Shown here in pieces: positions 24,810 through 33,705 of a stretch of 64,000 bases of DNA. Position 1 is the first letter of the stretch. Each line of letters opens with the position of its first letter. Source of the DNA: Aldehydirespirator sp965116665 (lineage in GTDB: Bacteria; Actinomycetota; Acidimicrobiia; Acidimicrobiales; Aldehydirespiratoraceae). The position numbers were made by a program, and so were the translations under genes. The notes under the pieces are model-generated. The model was not told where the DNA came from. It made no database searches and saw only the letters and a list, made by a program, of their open reading frames with translations. Where the stretch lies: positions 1,488,001 through 1,552,000 of the forward strand of contig OZ220709.1 of the NCBI GenBank assembly GCA_965116665.1, written 5' to 3'.

Positions 24810-25952
24810 TCACAACGGCCCGCCCGGCGCGGTGTCGGGGTCGGTGTGGGTGTGGCGCTCCTGGCGGGCGTGGCGCTCTAGGGCCAGCTCCACGAGGCAG
24901 TCGATGAGCTGGGGGTAGGGGAGTCCGGTGGCGGACCACAGCTTCGGGTACATGGAGATGGGGGTGAAGCCCGGCATCGTGTTGAGCTCGCTCACCATCC
25001 AGCCCCGGTCGCCGCGGCCGTCGCGCCCGTCCTCGTACAGGAAGTCGACCCGGGCCAAGCCCTCCACCCGCAGGGCCCGGTAGGCGTCGATGGCAATGCG
25101 CTGGCAGGTAGCGATCTCGTTGTCGTCGAGGGGAGCCGGGATCAGCAGCTCGGCGCCGTCCTCGTACTTGTCGGCGTAGTCGTAGAACGCGGCGCCCGGG
25201 ACAATCTCGCCGGGGAGGCTGGCCTCGGCGTTGTCGTTGCCGAGCACGGCCACCTCTATCTCGCGTGCCAGGGCCTCCTCCTCCACGATGATGCTGCGGT
25301 CGTAGCGCGACGCCAGTCGCAGGCCATCGGCGACCGCCTCGCGGGTGGACGCCCTAGTGATCCCCACCGAGGAGCCCATGCGCGCCGGCTTCACGAACAC
25401 GGGCAGGCCCAAGTCCTCGACTATGGCCTCGATGTCGGCGGCCAGGGCCGCGTCGCTGGCGGCCGGGTCGTCGAGCGTGACGGTCTGCCAGCGGGTATGG
25501 GCGATGCCGGCGGCAGCCAGCATCGTGTTGGCTGCGGTCTTGTCCATGCACAGCGCCGAGGCCAGCACTCCCGCACCGCCGTAGGGCACCCGGGCCAGCT
25601 CCAGCAGTCCCTGCACCGTCCCGTCCTCACCCATTGGTCCGTGAAGGATCGGCAAGACCACTGTCGGACCGCCCTCTTCGCCGGTGACCAGCGCCGGCAG
25701 GGGCTCGATCTCGGGACCGGCGGCGCTGAGCCGCTCCGGCAGGGCCTCGGGGCCGGCCCCCAGGGCCTTGAGAGCCTCCGCGGCCCGCACCCAGCGCCCC
25801 TCCCGGGTGATTCCTATCGGCTCGACGAGGTACTTCGCAGGATCGGCCGCGGCCACAACATGGCGGGCCGACACGCAAGACACATCGTGTTCGGCGGAGC
25901 GCCCGCCGAATAGCACCACCAGCCTCACCCTGCGGTCCTCCGTTCTGGCCAT
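24810..25952 (-). CDS. ddl: D-alanine--D-alanine ligase
   Basis: This ATP-grasp ligase of about 380 residues joins two D-Ala for the peptidoglycan stem. Typical segments are LFGGRSAEHDVSCVSA (N-terminal), LPILHGPMGEDGTVQGLLE, the ATP-binding VFVKPARMGSSVGITRA, and EVAVLGND with the metal-binding FLYEDG...VSELNTMPGFTPISMYP near the end. I prefer ATG 25952 over 25955 because a TAGCGT -10 box (25960-25965) lies 7 nt before it. The gene is divergent from murF across about 70 bp, so the two may share control of cell-wall precursor supply. Confidence 0.93.
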   Translation of the reverse strand: MARTEDRRVRLVVLFGGRSAEHDVSCVSARHVVAAADPAKYLVEPIGITREGRWVRAAEALKALGAGPEALPERLSAAGPEIEPLPALVTGEEGGPTVVLPILHGPMGEDGTVQGLLELARVPYGGAGVLASALCMDKTAANTMLAAAGIAHTRWQTVTLDDPAASDAALAADIEAIVEDLGLPVFVKPARMGSSVGITRASTREAVADGLRLASRYDRSIIVEEEALAREIEVAVLGNDNAEASLPGEIVPGAAFYDYADKYEDGAELLIPAPLDDNEIATCQRIAIDAYRALRVEGLARVDFLYEDGRDGRGDRGWMVSELNTMPGFTPISMYPKLWSATGLPYPQLIDCLVELALERHARQERHTHTDPDTAPGGPL

Positions 25953-26023
25953 CATGGCGACGCTAGCGCCCAGCGAACGTTGGTGAACCGCGCTTGGGGG
26001 CGGGGGCGTGTCACACTCTCGTC

Positions 26024-27379
26024 GTGCGCTGGACGCTCGCCGAGATCGCCGCGGCCACCGGTGGCCGCCTGCACGGCGACGCCGCCATCGAGGTGGAAGG
26101 GGTCACCCAGGACAGCCGCGACGTGCAGCCGGGGATGCTGTTCGTGCCGCTGGTAGCCGAGCGCGACGGCCACGACTTCATCGCCGACGCGGTCGCGGTC
26201 GGCGCCTCGGCGTATCTCACTGCCCGCGAGCCGTCCGTGCCCGGCGCTGCGGCCGTGCGGGTGGACGACACCATGGCGGCGCTCGCCGCGCTCGGGCGTG
26301 AGGCCCGCCGGCGTCTTGCCGCGGTGCCGGTGGTGGGCATCACCGGATCGGTCGGCAAGACCACCACCAAGGACCTGCTGGCCGCGGTGCTGGCACGGGA
26401 CCGCCGGGTGTGGGCCAGCACCCGGTCGTTCAACAACGAGATCGGGGTGCCGATGACACTGCTGTCGGCTCCTGCTGGCACCGCGGCGCTGGTGGTCGAG
26501 ATGGGCTCGCGGGGCCCCGACCACATCGCGGCACTCTGCCGTATCGCCCGGCCGACCCTGGGCGTGGTCACCACCGTCGGCTTGTCGCACACCAGCGAGC
26601 TGGGGTCGCTGGCGGCGGTGGTGTCAGCCAAGCAGGAGCTGGTCGAGTCGCTTCCCGCAGCCGCCGCCGGGGGAGTGGCCTTCCTCAACGCGGGCGTCCC
26701 CGAGGTGGCGGCCATGGCTGCGGCCACCGACGCCCGGGTGGTCACCTTCGGCGACGGGGGACAGGTGAGCGCCAGCGGCCTCGAGCTTGATGACAAGTTG
26801 ACGCCCCGCTTCGTGCTTCACAGCCCGCAAGGGGAGATCGACGTGGAGTTGGGGGCCAGAGGCGTCCACTCGGTCGACAACGCGATGGCGGCGGCCGCGG
26901 TGGGCCTGGAGCTGGGAGTCTCCCTGGAGGATGTGGCTGCGGGGCTGGCAACGCCGGCGCTGTCGCCGCTGCGCATGGAGGTCGTGCGCACCGCGGAGGG
27001 CGCCCGCCTGCTCAACGACAGCTACAACGCCAACCCGCTGTCAATGCGGGCGGCGCTGCACGCGCTGGTCGCGCTACCGGCTAAACGCCGGATCGCCGTA
27101 CTGGGCACCATGGCCGAACTGGGCGAGTTCGAGGCCGCCGAGCATGCCGCCATCGGCTCGCTGGCCGGGCAGCTCGGTGTAGACATGATTGCAGTCGACA
27201 TGCCGGGCTACGCATCCGGCGGCGGCACGGTCATCGAGGCCGAGGGAATCGACGGCGCGCTCGAAGCGCTGCGCGACCTCGGCGGTCTCGGCGCCGGCGA
27301 CGCCGTGCTGGTCAAGGGATCGCGGGTGGCCGGTCTGGAGCGTCTGGCGGCACGGCTCGTCGCCGGCCGCGATGCCTGA
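26024..27379 (+). CDS. murF: UDP-N-acetylmuramoyl-tripeptide--D-Ala-D-Ala ligase
   Basis: The 451-residue protein is MurF, which adds the D-Ala-D-Ala dipeptide made by Ddl to UDP-MurNAc-tripeptide. It has the Mur N-terminal domain (VEGVTQDSRDVQPGMLFVPL), the ATP loop GITGSVGKTTTKDLL (about residues 104-118), the MurF-typical RSFNNEIGVPMTLL and the C-terminal NDSYNANPLSMRAAL. The GTG at 26024 gives a start directly at the conserved WTLAEIAAATGG; a longer start would add unsupported residues. The divergent ddl neighbour supplies its substrate. Confidence 0.92.
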   Translation: MRWTLAEIAAATGGRLHGDAAIEVEGVTQDSRDVQPGMLFVPLVAERDGHDFIADAVAVGASAYLTAREPSVPGAAAVRVDDTMAALAALGREARRRLAAVPVVGITGSVGKTTTKDLLAAVLARDRRVWASTRSFNNEIGVPMTLLSAPAGTAALVVEMGSRGPDHIAALCRIARPTLGVVTTVGLSHTSELGSLAAVVSAKQELVESLPAAAAGGVAFLNAGVPEVAAMAAATDARVVTFGDGGQVSASGLELDDKLTPRFVLHSPQGEIDVELGARGVHSVDNAMAAAAVGLELGVSLEDVAAGLATPALSPLRMEVVRTAEGARLLNDSYNANPLSMRAALHALVALPAKRRIAVLGTMAELGEFEAAEHAAIGSLAGQLGVDMIAVDMPGYASGGGTVIEAEGIDGALEALRDLGGLGAGDAVLVKGSRVAGLERLAARLVAGRDA

Positions 27380-27454
27380 TTGAATCGGCGGGCATCGCCG
27401 CCGGGCAGTTGCCGTCCGGCCCTCACCCTCCTCCAACACGAAAGGCCCGAGTCA

Positions 27455-28870
27455 ATGGACGTACCCGATTTCCGGACGGTGACCGTGGAGGCCCTCGCGG
27501 CCATGGTCAGGGACCGCACCCTGACCGCTGCCGCCGTGACCGAGCACGCGCTGGAGCGCATTGAGGCGCTCAACCCGACGCTGAACGCGTTCGTGGCCCT
27601 CGACGCCGAAAGCGCCAGAGAGCAGGCGGGGGTGATCGACGAGCGGCTCGACGGGGGCGACGACGTGGGGCCACTGGCAGGCATCCCGATCGGGGTGAAG
27701 GACCTGGCCGACGCGGCCGGGTTCCAGACCTCCAGGGGCGCCATGTACACCCGCAACGACCCCCCGGCCGCCTCCGACAGCACCGAGGTCGCCCGGATGC
27801 GAGCCGCGGGGTGCGTGATCCTGGGCAAGACCAACACCCCCGAGCACGGGTGCATGGGCGACACCTACAACCCCAGGTTCGGACCCACCCTCAACCCCTG
27901 GAACACCGAGCGGTCACCGGGCGGGTCCTCGGGGGGCGCCGGTTCGGCCATCGCCTCAGGCATGGTCCCGGTGGGCACCGGTTCCGACGGGGGAGGCTCG
28001 ATCCGGATTCCCTCCGCGATCTGCGGGCTCTCGGGGATCAAGACCACCCATGGCCGGGTGCCGAGCGGACCTCCGCCGTCGGGCCTCATCGACCTGTCGT
28101 GCGTCGGCCCCATGGCCCGCCTCATCAGGGACGTGGCCCTGTGCCTCGACGCCATGGTCGGCCCCCATCCCGCCGATCTGCGCAGCCTGCCCAAGCCGGA
28201 CGTGTCCTGGCGGGCTGCCCTCGACAGCCCTCGGGTGCCGGCCCGGGTGCTGTGGGCGCCGTCGATCGACGGGGAACCGGTCGACTCCGAGATCGCCGCG
28301 GCCTGCGCGGCCGCAGTGGAACGCCTGGCCGCCGAGGGCGTGGAGGTGGTCGAGGCCCAGACGCAGATCGGCGCGGTGCCCGGCGCCTTCCTCCAGCTGT
28401 TCTTCGGGGGCCTGATAGGTCCCTCATTCCGCCCGCTGTACGGCACCGACGAGTGGGACAACGTCACCGACGTGCTCGTGGTGATGCTGGAGGACATCTA
28501 CGGCCGGGCCACGCCCGAGTCGATCTACGAGGCCCGCCGGCAGGCGGGCGAGCTGTCCATGGAGCTGGCCGAGATGATGGACGGCTACGACGCGCTGCTG
28601 ATGCCCACTATCGCGGGTCAGGCTCCCGCGCCGGGGGGGCACGGCACCATCAACGGCGCCGAGACCCCCAACTGGTTCCGCTTCACGCCCCTGGCCAACC
28701 TCACCCGGCGCCCGGCCGGGACGGTGTGCTGCGGATTCAGCCGCGAGGGCGTGCCTATCGGCCTCCAGGTCGTGGGCCATCAGCTCGCGGACCTGACCGT
28801 TCTGGAGACCCTCGCCGTGCTCGAGGACCTGCTCGCATTGGACCCCATCGCCCCCGACCTGGCCCCGTAG
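27455..28870 (+). CDS. Amidase-signature family hydrolase
   Basis: The 471-residue protein has the Ser-cisSer-Lys catalytic triad: Lys in GIPIGVKDLADA (about residue 82), the cis-Ser in the GGSSGGAGSAIASG loop (about 155) and the nucleophile Ser in GSDGGGSIRIPS (about 179). Amidase-signature enzymes hydrolyse amides of varied substrates; the Gln-tRNA amidotransferase subunit GatA is a relative, but no gatB or gatC is adjacent. It therefore looks like a stand-alone catabolic amidase. It follows murF by 75 bp with the ATG at 27455. Confidence 0.88.
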   Translation: MDVPDFRTVTVEALAAMVRDRTLTAAAVTEHALERIEALNPTLNAFVALDAESAREQAGVIDERLDGGDDVGPLAGIPIGVKDLADAAGFQTSRGAMYTRNDPPAASDSTEVARMRAAGCVILGKTNTPEHGCMGDTYNPRFGPTLNPWNTERSPGGSSGGAGSAIASGMVPVGTGSDGGGSIRIPSAICGLSGIKTTHGRVPSGPPPSGLIDLSCVGPMARLIRDVALCLDAMVGPHPADLRSLPKPDVSWRAALDSPRVPARVLWAPSIDGEPVDSEIAAACAAAVERLAAEGVEVVEAQTQIGAVPGAFLQLFFGGLIGPSFRPLYGTDEWDNVTDVLVVMLEDIYGRATPESIYEARRQAGELSMELAEMMDGYDALLMPTIAGQAPAPGGHGTINGAETPNWFRFTPLANLTRRPAGTVCCGFSREGVPIGLQVVGHQLADLTVLETLAVLEDLLALDPIAPDLAP

Positions 28871-28974
28871 CCCCTCGCCGGTTCACAGCCGGATGTAACG
28901 CCGCTGAGTCCTGGGTCGCGATGACTCCCGCTACTTGGAGAACAGTAAAACATATTTTAAATGATGGTAAATGC

Positions 28975-29004
28975 TTGACAGATGTCACAGAGGTGTGGCA
29001 TGAT
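28975..29004 (+). promoter_or_regulatory. Consensus-like promoter in an AT-rich island
   Basis: TTGACA (28975-28980) and CATGAT (28999-29004) are separated by 18 bp, and the first usable ATG (29012) lies 7 nt beyond. The surrounding 60 bp are markedly AT-rich for this genome, which suggests acquired DNA. Confidence 0.55.
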
Positions 29005-29011
29005 GTTACTC

Positions 29012-29476
29012 ATGATGAAGGAGGCGATCCGGCGGGCCGAGGCGGCGCTTGATGATGTGGTGGCGCTCCGGGAAGCGAGCCGGTGGTCGGCGCAGCGCAG
29101 AGCCGGTAGCGCCGAGGCCGACTGGCAGCGGCAACGCCGGCGGCGCCGGTTGCGCATGTGGGACGGCGAGGACGGCATGGTCCACCTCCGCGGCGAGTTC
29201 GATCCCGTCGCGGGCGCCAAGATGCGCAAGCGCTTGGACGAGCAGGCCGAGGTTCTACGCCGGGAGGACCGTAAGCACGCTGACACCGAACAGCGCAGCC
29301 ATGATCAGCGCATGGCCGACGCTCTCGAAGCCCTCACCGCCGAAAGCACCGGTGACGGCCCGAACCGTCGAACAGGTCGTCGCGCCGACATCTCCATCGT
29401 TCAGCATCTCAGTGTCGACGGCACCCGAGACTTTGCCGAGATCGCTGGCGGGGAGGTAGGGCGGCGGTCTCGTTGA
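29012..29476 (+). pseudogene. DUF222 (13E12-repeat) protein fragment lacking the HNH domain
   Basis: The 154-residue frame holds the middle of a DUF222 protein: RLRMWDGEDGMVHLRGEFDPVAGAKMRKRLDEQAEVLRRED, then SHDQRMADALEALTAES and ADISIVQHLSVDG...FAEIAGGEV. Full-length members are 350-500 residues and end in an HNH nuclease. Here both the N-terminal third and the HNH domain are missing; after AGGEV the reading runs into a short unrelated tail and stops. Despite this it retains a strong promoter with a leaderless start. It is probably a remnant of this multi-copy, mobile-like actinobacterial family. Confidence 0.7.
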
Positions 29477-29505
29477 GGTTCGCGGTCGAGACTTGGGCGC
29501 CGGAG

Positions 29506-29862
29506 TTACACCGTGAACGCGTCCACGGGCATCAGCCGGCCGTTGACCGGGTCGATGCAAAGACCGAATATCTCCAAGGTGACAGCCCCGAGAAGCGGCG
29601 TTGAGTGCTCGTCCCAGAACACGACCGGCGACATGTACTCCCTGCCCTCAAGGCGCACCCAGGTATGCCCGAAGCCCCGTTCTACGCGGTGGCCGTCGGC
29701 CAGGACAAACCCCCGGGTCTCCCGTGGCTCAACCCCCAATCCCTCGAGGATCGAGGCCGGCAGCACGGTGTACGCCGCACCCGAGTCGACCATGACTTCC
29801 ACCTCGTCGTAGCGGCGCCCCTGTGGATCGGCGACTCCCAGCGTTACCGCGAATGTTCCCAT
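29506..29862 (-). CDS. Retropepsin-like aspartic protease (clan AA)
   Basis: This small protein of 118 residues has the retroviral-type active-site loop VDSGAAYTVLP (about residues 24-34), in which DSGA replaces the DTGA/DSGA of retropepsins, and the second conserved segment STPLLGAVTLEIFGL. Such single-domain enzymes act as homodimers, each chain giving one catalytic Asp. No membrane segment or signal peptide is visible. I start at ATG 29862, four bases after a GGAGG ribosome-binding site; an ATG at 29865 is an alternative. The substrate is unknown. Confidence 0.75.
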   Translation of the reverse strand: MGTFAVTLGVADPQGRRYDEVEVMVDSGAAYTVLPASILEGLGVEPRETRGFVLADGHRVERGFGHTWVRLEGREYMSPVVFWDEHSTPLLGAVTLEIFGLCIDPVNGRLMPVDAFTV

Positions 29863-29897
29863 CATCCCTCCAGGCTCATGTACAGCAACATGCAAGA

Positions 29898-29926
29898 AAC
29901 ATAGGCGTTCCAGCAACCAATAGCAA
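29898..29926 (-). promoter_or_regulatory. Promoter of the aspartic protease gene
   Basis: On the minus strand TTGCTA (29921-29926) and TATGTT (29898-29903) are exactly 17 bp apart. They would start a transcript with a leader of about 30 nt carrying the GGAGG ribosome-binding site. Confidence 0.5.
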
Positions 29927-30010
29927 CATCTATGCTATGACATGTACTCTAGATCTGTTAGCGGCTGTTCGCAGGCCTGGTGCCCCGTAGGCCTGGATCG
30001 GGGCCGCTGG

Positions 30011-30016
30011 TAGCCT
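30011..30016 (+). promoter_or_regulatory. -10 box (TAGCCT) of tRNA-Val
   Basis: TAGCCT ends 11 nt before the mature 5' end of the tRNA, placing the transcription start a few bases upstream of it. The same hexamer precedes thrS. Confidence 0.45.
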
Positions 30017-30027
30017 CGCTGCTTCCC

Positions 30028-30101
30028 GGGCGATTAGCTCAGATGGCTAGAGCGCTGCCTTCACACGGCAGAGGTCACTGGTTCGAGTCCAGTATCGCCC
30101 A
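30028..30101 (+). tRNA. tRNA-Val (anticodon CAC)
   Basis: The 74-nt cloverleaf has a 7-bp acceptor stem (GGGCGAT with ATCGCCC), the D-arm segment TAGCTCAGATGGCTAGAGC, an anticodon stem CTGCC/GGCAG around TTCACAC, and the T-arm GGTTCGAGTCC. The anticodon CAC reads GTG valine codons. The discriminator base is A, and the 3' CCA is not encoded. Confidence 0.95.
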
Positions 30102-30160
30102 CCGGTACATTCCCAGGGCAGTGAGACCGGTTAGCCGCCACTGCGTCAGCGGGACGGATC

Positions 30161-31207
30161 GTGGGTGAATGGCGAGGACTTCTTGCGTTTGCGGTCGTGC
30201 TCGTCGTCGTTCTTGCCGCCGCGTCATGGCTGATCCGCGAGACCCCGGACTGGCTGGTCGAGTCGCCCGAGGCGCCTATCGACTCGCTCGACGCACCCGT
30301 CGACGCGCCTGACGTGGCGGCGCCGGCGGAGCCGGCGGGCGCTGCCGATCCGGCCGTCCCGCCCCCGGAGGAAGCCGTGGACGCGGCCGCCATCGAGGCC
30401 GCCATCGAGCTGGCCGTCCAGCCGGAGCCCTCGGAGCCGATATCGCTGCCGGAGGCCTGCGAGGGGTTGGGAGGCGTATGGCGGGACGACTCCCGGGGCT
30501 GGTGCGAGATGCCGCTGCCCTCGGCGGCGCCGGTGTCGGACACCGCGGTGCTCCATCCCGGAATGCGGGTGCCCTGCCCGCAGCCGCTGGAGAAGATCCT
30601 GGAGCAGGTGGTCGCCGACACCGTCGGCGGTGACGAGATGCGCATCTACCTGCTGTACCGCAGCGTGGACGAGGACCTCGAAGAGATCGCGGTCAGCGAC
30701 GAGACCGGCGTCGATGTGAGGCTGATCGCAGACGGACTTCGCCTGGTCGAGGCAGACATGCGGGACCGGGCCGCACAGCAGCGGGCCTCGGGTGGCATCA
30801 ACGGGTTCCCGCCCATGGAGAACGTCCCGGTTCCCGGCGAGATCGGCTCGGGCTTCGGTCTGAGAGTCCATCCCGTGACCGGCGCTTGGTCCCAGCACAA
30901 CGGCGTCGACATCAGGGGTGACACCGGCGATCCGGTGGTCGCCGTCCTCGACGGTGAGATCCTCTCGGCGCAGAGTTGCCCGTTCTACGGCAACACTGTG
31001 GTCGTGTATCACGGCGCGGGTCTCTCCACCGTCTACGCGCACCTCGACTCCTTCGCCGTCGGCCCCGACGACGAGGTTGAGGCCGGCCAGCTGCTGGGGG
31101 CCGTGGGCTCCACCGGGCGGTCCACCGGACCGCACCTGCACTTCGAGGCCCGCATCGACGGCACCGCAGTAGACCCCGCGCCGTTCATGCCATCGGACAA
31201 GCCATGA
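30161..31207 (+). CDS. Membrane-anchored M23 peptidase (LytM-like)
   Basis: The 348-residue protein has an N-terminal membrane anchor (residues 6-26), a Pro/Ala/Glu-rich stretch to about 110, and a C-terminal M23 domain (about 225-345). The zinc ligands are visible in HNGVDIRGDTG and in GPHLHFEARIDG, and the first-motif His in FGLRVHPVTG. M23 enzymes cut peptidoglycan cross-bridges outside the cell. The gene begins 59 bp after tRNA-Val and overlaps the next membrane-protein gene by 4 bp, so those two are co-translated. Confidence 0.88.
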   Translation: MGEWRGLLAFAVVLVVVLAAASWLIRETPDWLVESPEAPIDSLDAPVDAPDVAAPAEPAGAADPAVPPPEEAVDAAAIEAAIELAVQPEPSEPISLPEACEGLGGVWRDDSRGWCEMPLPSAAPVSDTAVLHPGMRVPCPQPLEKILEQVVADTVGGDEMRIYLLYRSVDEDLEEIAVSDETGVDVRLIADGLRLVEADMRDRAAQQRASGGINGFPPMENVPVPGEIGSGFGLRVHPVTGAWSQHNGVDIRGDTGDPVVAVLDGEILSAQSCPFYGNTVVVYHGAGLSTVYAHLDSFAVGPDDEVEAGQLLGAVGSTGRSTGPHLHFEARIDGTAVDPAPFMPSDKP

Positions 31208-32613
31208 GCCGCGGAGGAATGCAGCCCCCGAGGCGAGGGCACCGGCGCCGAGCGCTGGCGGTGGCCGCACTGGCCGCGGCCGCGCTGTGGGCATCGGCCG
31301 ACACCGCCGCCGCCCACGGCGTGGGCGGCCGGCTGGACCTGCCGGTGCCTCTCTGGCAACTCGCCTGGGCCGCGTCGTTCGCGGTGGCCGCCTCGTTCGT
31401 TGCCGTCGGCGTGTTCTGGGAGACACCGAAGTTCCGGGCGGCCGCGCCGGGACGGGTCCTCGGTGGCCCGTTCCAGAAGGCCTGCCGGGTGCAGTCGCTG
31501 GTGGTCGGATCCATCGGGGTGCTCGCCCTGGGCGTGCTGCTATACGCCGGGCTGGCTGGCAACACCAACCCCTCGGTGAACATCGCTCCGGTCGCCATCT
31601 ACATCGTCTTCTGGGTGGGGCTGCAGGTGGTGTCGGTGCTGGTCGGCGACGTCTGGTCGCACATGAGCCCGTTCCGGGCCCTCGCCGACGGTTCGGCCCG
31701 GCTGTGGGCCCGCCTCCGCCACAAGCCCCCCACCGACGCCGACCGGGGCGCCGGCAACGAATGGTGGGCGGTGGGCGCGATCCTCGGCTTCGTGTGGCTC
31801 GAACTCGCCTTCCACGACAACACCGAGATCCGGGTGCTGGGCGCCTACCTGGCTGCCTACACGGCTGCCCTGCTGGTGGGGGCGGCCGTCTTCGGCCGGG
31901 GATGGCTGCGCGACGCCGAGGGGTTCGGCGTGCTCTTCACGAAGCTGTCGGCCATGGCGCCGCTGCATCGCGACGGCGGTTCCCTGAGACTGCGGGCACC
32001 GCTGGCCGGCCTGGCCGTGCTGCCCATGAGACGGGGCTCGGTGGCCTTGATCCTGGTGGTGCTCGGCTCAACCACCTTCGACGGCTTCACCCGCAGTTCG
32101 GTGTGGCTCGACATCGCTGCCGACCGCACCGGCTGGGGGCTGACCGCGGTGAACACCGTCGGGATGGTGTTCATCATCTTCGTGGTGGCCGTTCTGTACC
32201 GGGCCGCGATCGCGGCGATGGCCGCGGTCACCGGCGACACCGAGAGGGAACTGTCCGAGGCGTTCGCTCCGTCGTTGCTGCCCATCGCGGCGGCCTACAC
32301 AGTGGCCCACTACTTCAGCTACCTGCTGCTGGAGGGCCAGCAGATCATCGCCCTCGTCTCGGATCCCTTCGGGAGGGGACGGGACTTCTTCGGCACGGCC
32401 ACCTACCTGGTGGACTTCACGCTGATCTCCACCGACACCATCGCCTGGGTGCAGACCGCCGCGATCGCGGTCGGCCATGTGCTGGCCGTTGCGGTGGCCC
32501 ACGACCGGGCCGTGGAGCGCTGGCCCCGCCGGCTGGCGGTGCGCTCCCAGTACCCGATGCTGGCCGTGATGATCTGCTACACCGTCATCGGCCTGCTGCT
32601 GTTGCTCGGGTAA
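31204..32613 (+). CDS. Polytopic membrane protein (fenitrothion-hydrolase-like)
   Basis: The 469-residue protein has about ten membrane segments and starts with a signal-like stretch ending in AAAHGVGGRLDLPVP. This start and the conserved GDVWSHMSPFRAL segment are typical of an actinobacterial membrane family that databases often label fenitrothion hydrolase; that enzymatic name comes from one member and may not apply here. Conserved His and Asp residues near the outer face (AHGVGG, AHYFSYLL) might bind metal. Translational coupling to the M23 peptidase gene suggests an envelope role. Confidence 0.6.
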   Translation: MSRGGMQPPRRGHRRRALAVAALAAAALWASADTAAAHGVGGRLDLPVPLWQLAWAASFAVAASFVAVGVFWETPKFRAAAPGRVLGGPFQKACRVQSLVVGSIGVLALGVLLYAGLAGNTNPSVNIAPVAIYIVFWVGLQVVSVLVGDVWSHMSPFRALADGSARLWARLRHKPPTDADRGAGNEWWAVGAILGFVWLELAFHDNTEIRVLGAYLAAYTAALLVGAAVFGRGWLRDAEGFGVLFTKLSAMAPLHRDGGSLRLRAPLAGLAVLPMRRGSVALILVVLGSTTFDGFTRSSVWLDIAADRTGWGLTAVNTVGMVFIIFVVAVLYRAAIAAMAAVTGDTERELSEAFAPSLLPIAAAYTVAHYFSYLLLEGQQIIALVSDPFGRGRDFFGTATYLVDFTLISTDTIAWVQTAAIAVGHVLAVAVAHDRAVERWPRRLAVRSQYPMLAVMICYTVIGLLLLLG

Positions 32614-32659
32614 TCACCATGCGCAAGGAAGCCGGCGGGCACGCCTAGCATCGAGGGCG

Positions 32660-33124
32660 ATGACGTCGGCAACGCCATCTGGGGTCCTAGAGGCTCCGCT
32701 CGTGCTCGAATACCCGTTCACCCGCTCGACGGGTCCCGTCATCGGGGCATTCCTCACAGGCTTGCGCGAGGGCGTGATCTGCGGCATCCGCCGATCCGAC
32801 GGGACCGTGCTGTGCCCCCCGCAGGAGTACGACCCGCTCACCGCGGAGCCCCTCAGTGAGCTGGTCGAAGTAGGCCAGTCGGGAGAGGTTCTCACCTGGG
32901 CATGGAACGGCGAGCCCCGCCCCCTGCAGCCCTTCGACCGCCCCTTCGCATGGGCGTTGATCCGCCTTGACGGAGCCGATACGTCGATGCTGCATGCCGT
33001 GTTCGCGGACGGCCCGTCCGACATGTCCACGGGAATGAGAGTCCGAGCGGTGTGGCGCAGCGAGCGAGAGGGCCACATAGCCGACATCGCCGGCTTCGAG
33101 CCCGCCCCCGCGGATCAGAGCTGA
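32660..33124 (+). CDS. DUF35 OB-fold protein, first of a pair
   Basis: The 154-residue protein looks like a DUF35 acyl-CoA-associated OB-fold protein: it has the FLTGLREG helix, a degenerate zinc-ribbon position (ICGIRRSDGTVLCPP) and an OB-fold ending in GMRVRAVWRSEREGHIADIAGFEP. DUF35 proteins form complexes with thiolase-like partners and help them hold CoA esters. Only two of the four zinc cysteines remain. It heads an operon of two DUF35 and two thiolase-like genes with 1-4 bp overlaps. A TAGCAT hexamer ends 8 nt before its ATG, so the transcript is likely leaderless. Confidence 0.75.
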   Translation: MTSATPSGVLEAPLVLEYPFTRSTGPVIGAFLTGLREGVICGIRRSDGTVLCPPQEYDPLTAEPLSELVEVGQSGEVLTWAWNGEPRPLQPFDRPFAWALIRLDGADTSMLHAVFADGPSDMSTGMRVRAVWRSEREGHIADIAGFEPAPADQS

Positions 33125-33705
33125 TGGCCGCCGACCCGCTCGCCCCTCCCGCCGCGCTGTCCGGCGACGTGACCGTCCCGCCGGCGGTAGCCGCAGCGGA
33201 GCAGGTGCAGAGCGTGTGCACCCCGATCCGTCTCAGCTACACCTACACCCCGGGCAGGGCCCTGTCGCGCTACCTGCGGGCCATGGCCGGCAAGCGCATC
33301 ATCGGGGACCGCTGCGGCGTGACCGGCCAGGTGTTCGTGCCTCCCCGAGGGGTCAGCCCGTTGGCCGGCACAGCCACTGCGGGAGTCGTGGAGCTGGCCG
33401 AGACCGGCTATGTCGAGTCCTTCAACATCACCAGGGTCCCCATCGAGCGCCGCCCCGATCTCAAGCCGCCCTACTGCAGCGCATGGATCGTGCTCGACGG
33501 CGCGTCCGTGGGGTTCCTGGGCCTCGTAATCAACATCGCTCCCGAAGAGGTGCGCATCGGCATGCGGGTGAGGGCGGTCTGGAAGCCCGACGACGAGCTC
33601 GAGACGTCTGCGGCCAACATCCTCGGCTGGGAGCCCACCGGCGAGCCCGACGAGGTGATCGACGACTACGAGCGCATCGGCCGTGTCGAGCAGGACCAGG
33701 CATGA
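33124..33705 (+). CDS. DUF35 OB-fold protein, second of a pair
   Basis: The 193-residue protein has the DUF35 architecture: a helix (SRYLRAMAGKRIIGDR), a ribbon-like segment CGVTGQVFVPPRGVSPLAG in which cysteines expected around PPRGxCP are lost, and an OB-fold ending in GMRVRAVWKPDDELETSAANILGWEP. It is probably the accessory subunit of one of the thiolase-like proteins encoded next. The ATG overlaps the preceding stop (TGATG), and its own stop overlaps the thiolase start, indicating a tightly coupled complex. Confidence 0.78.
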   Translation: MAADPLAPPAALSGDVTVPPAVAAAEQVQSVCTPIRLSYTYTPGRALSRYLRAMAGKRIIGDRCGVTGQVFVPPRGVSPLAGTATAGVVELAETGYVESFNITRVPIERRPDLKPPYCSAWIVLDGASVGFLGLVINIAPEEVRIGMRVRAVWKPDDELETSAANILGWEPTGEPDEVIDDYERIGRVEQDQA

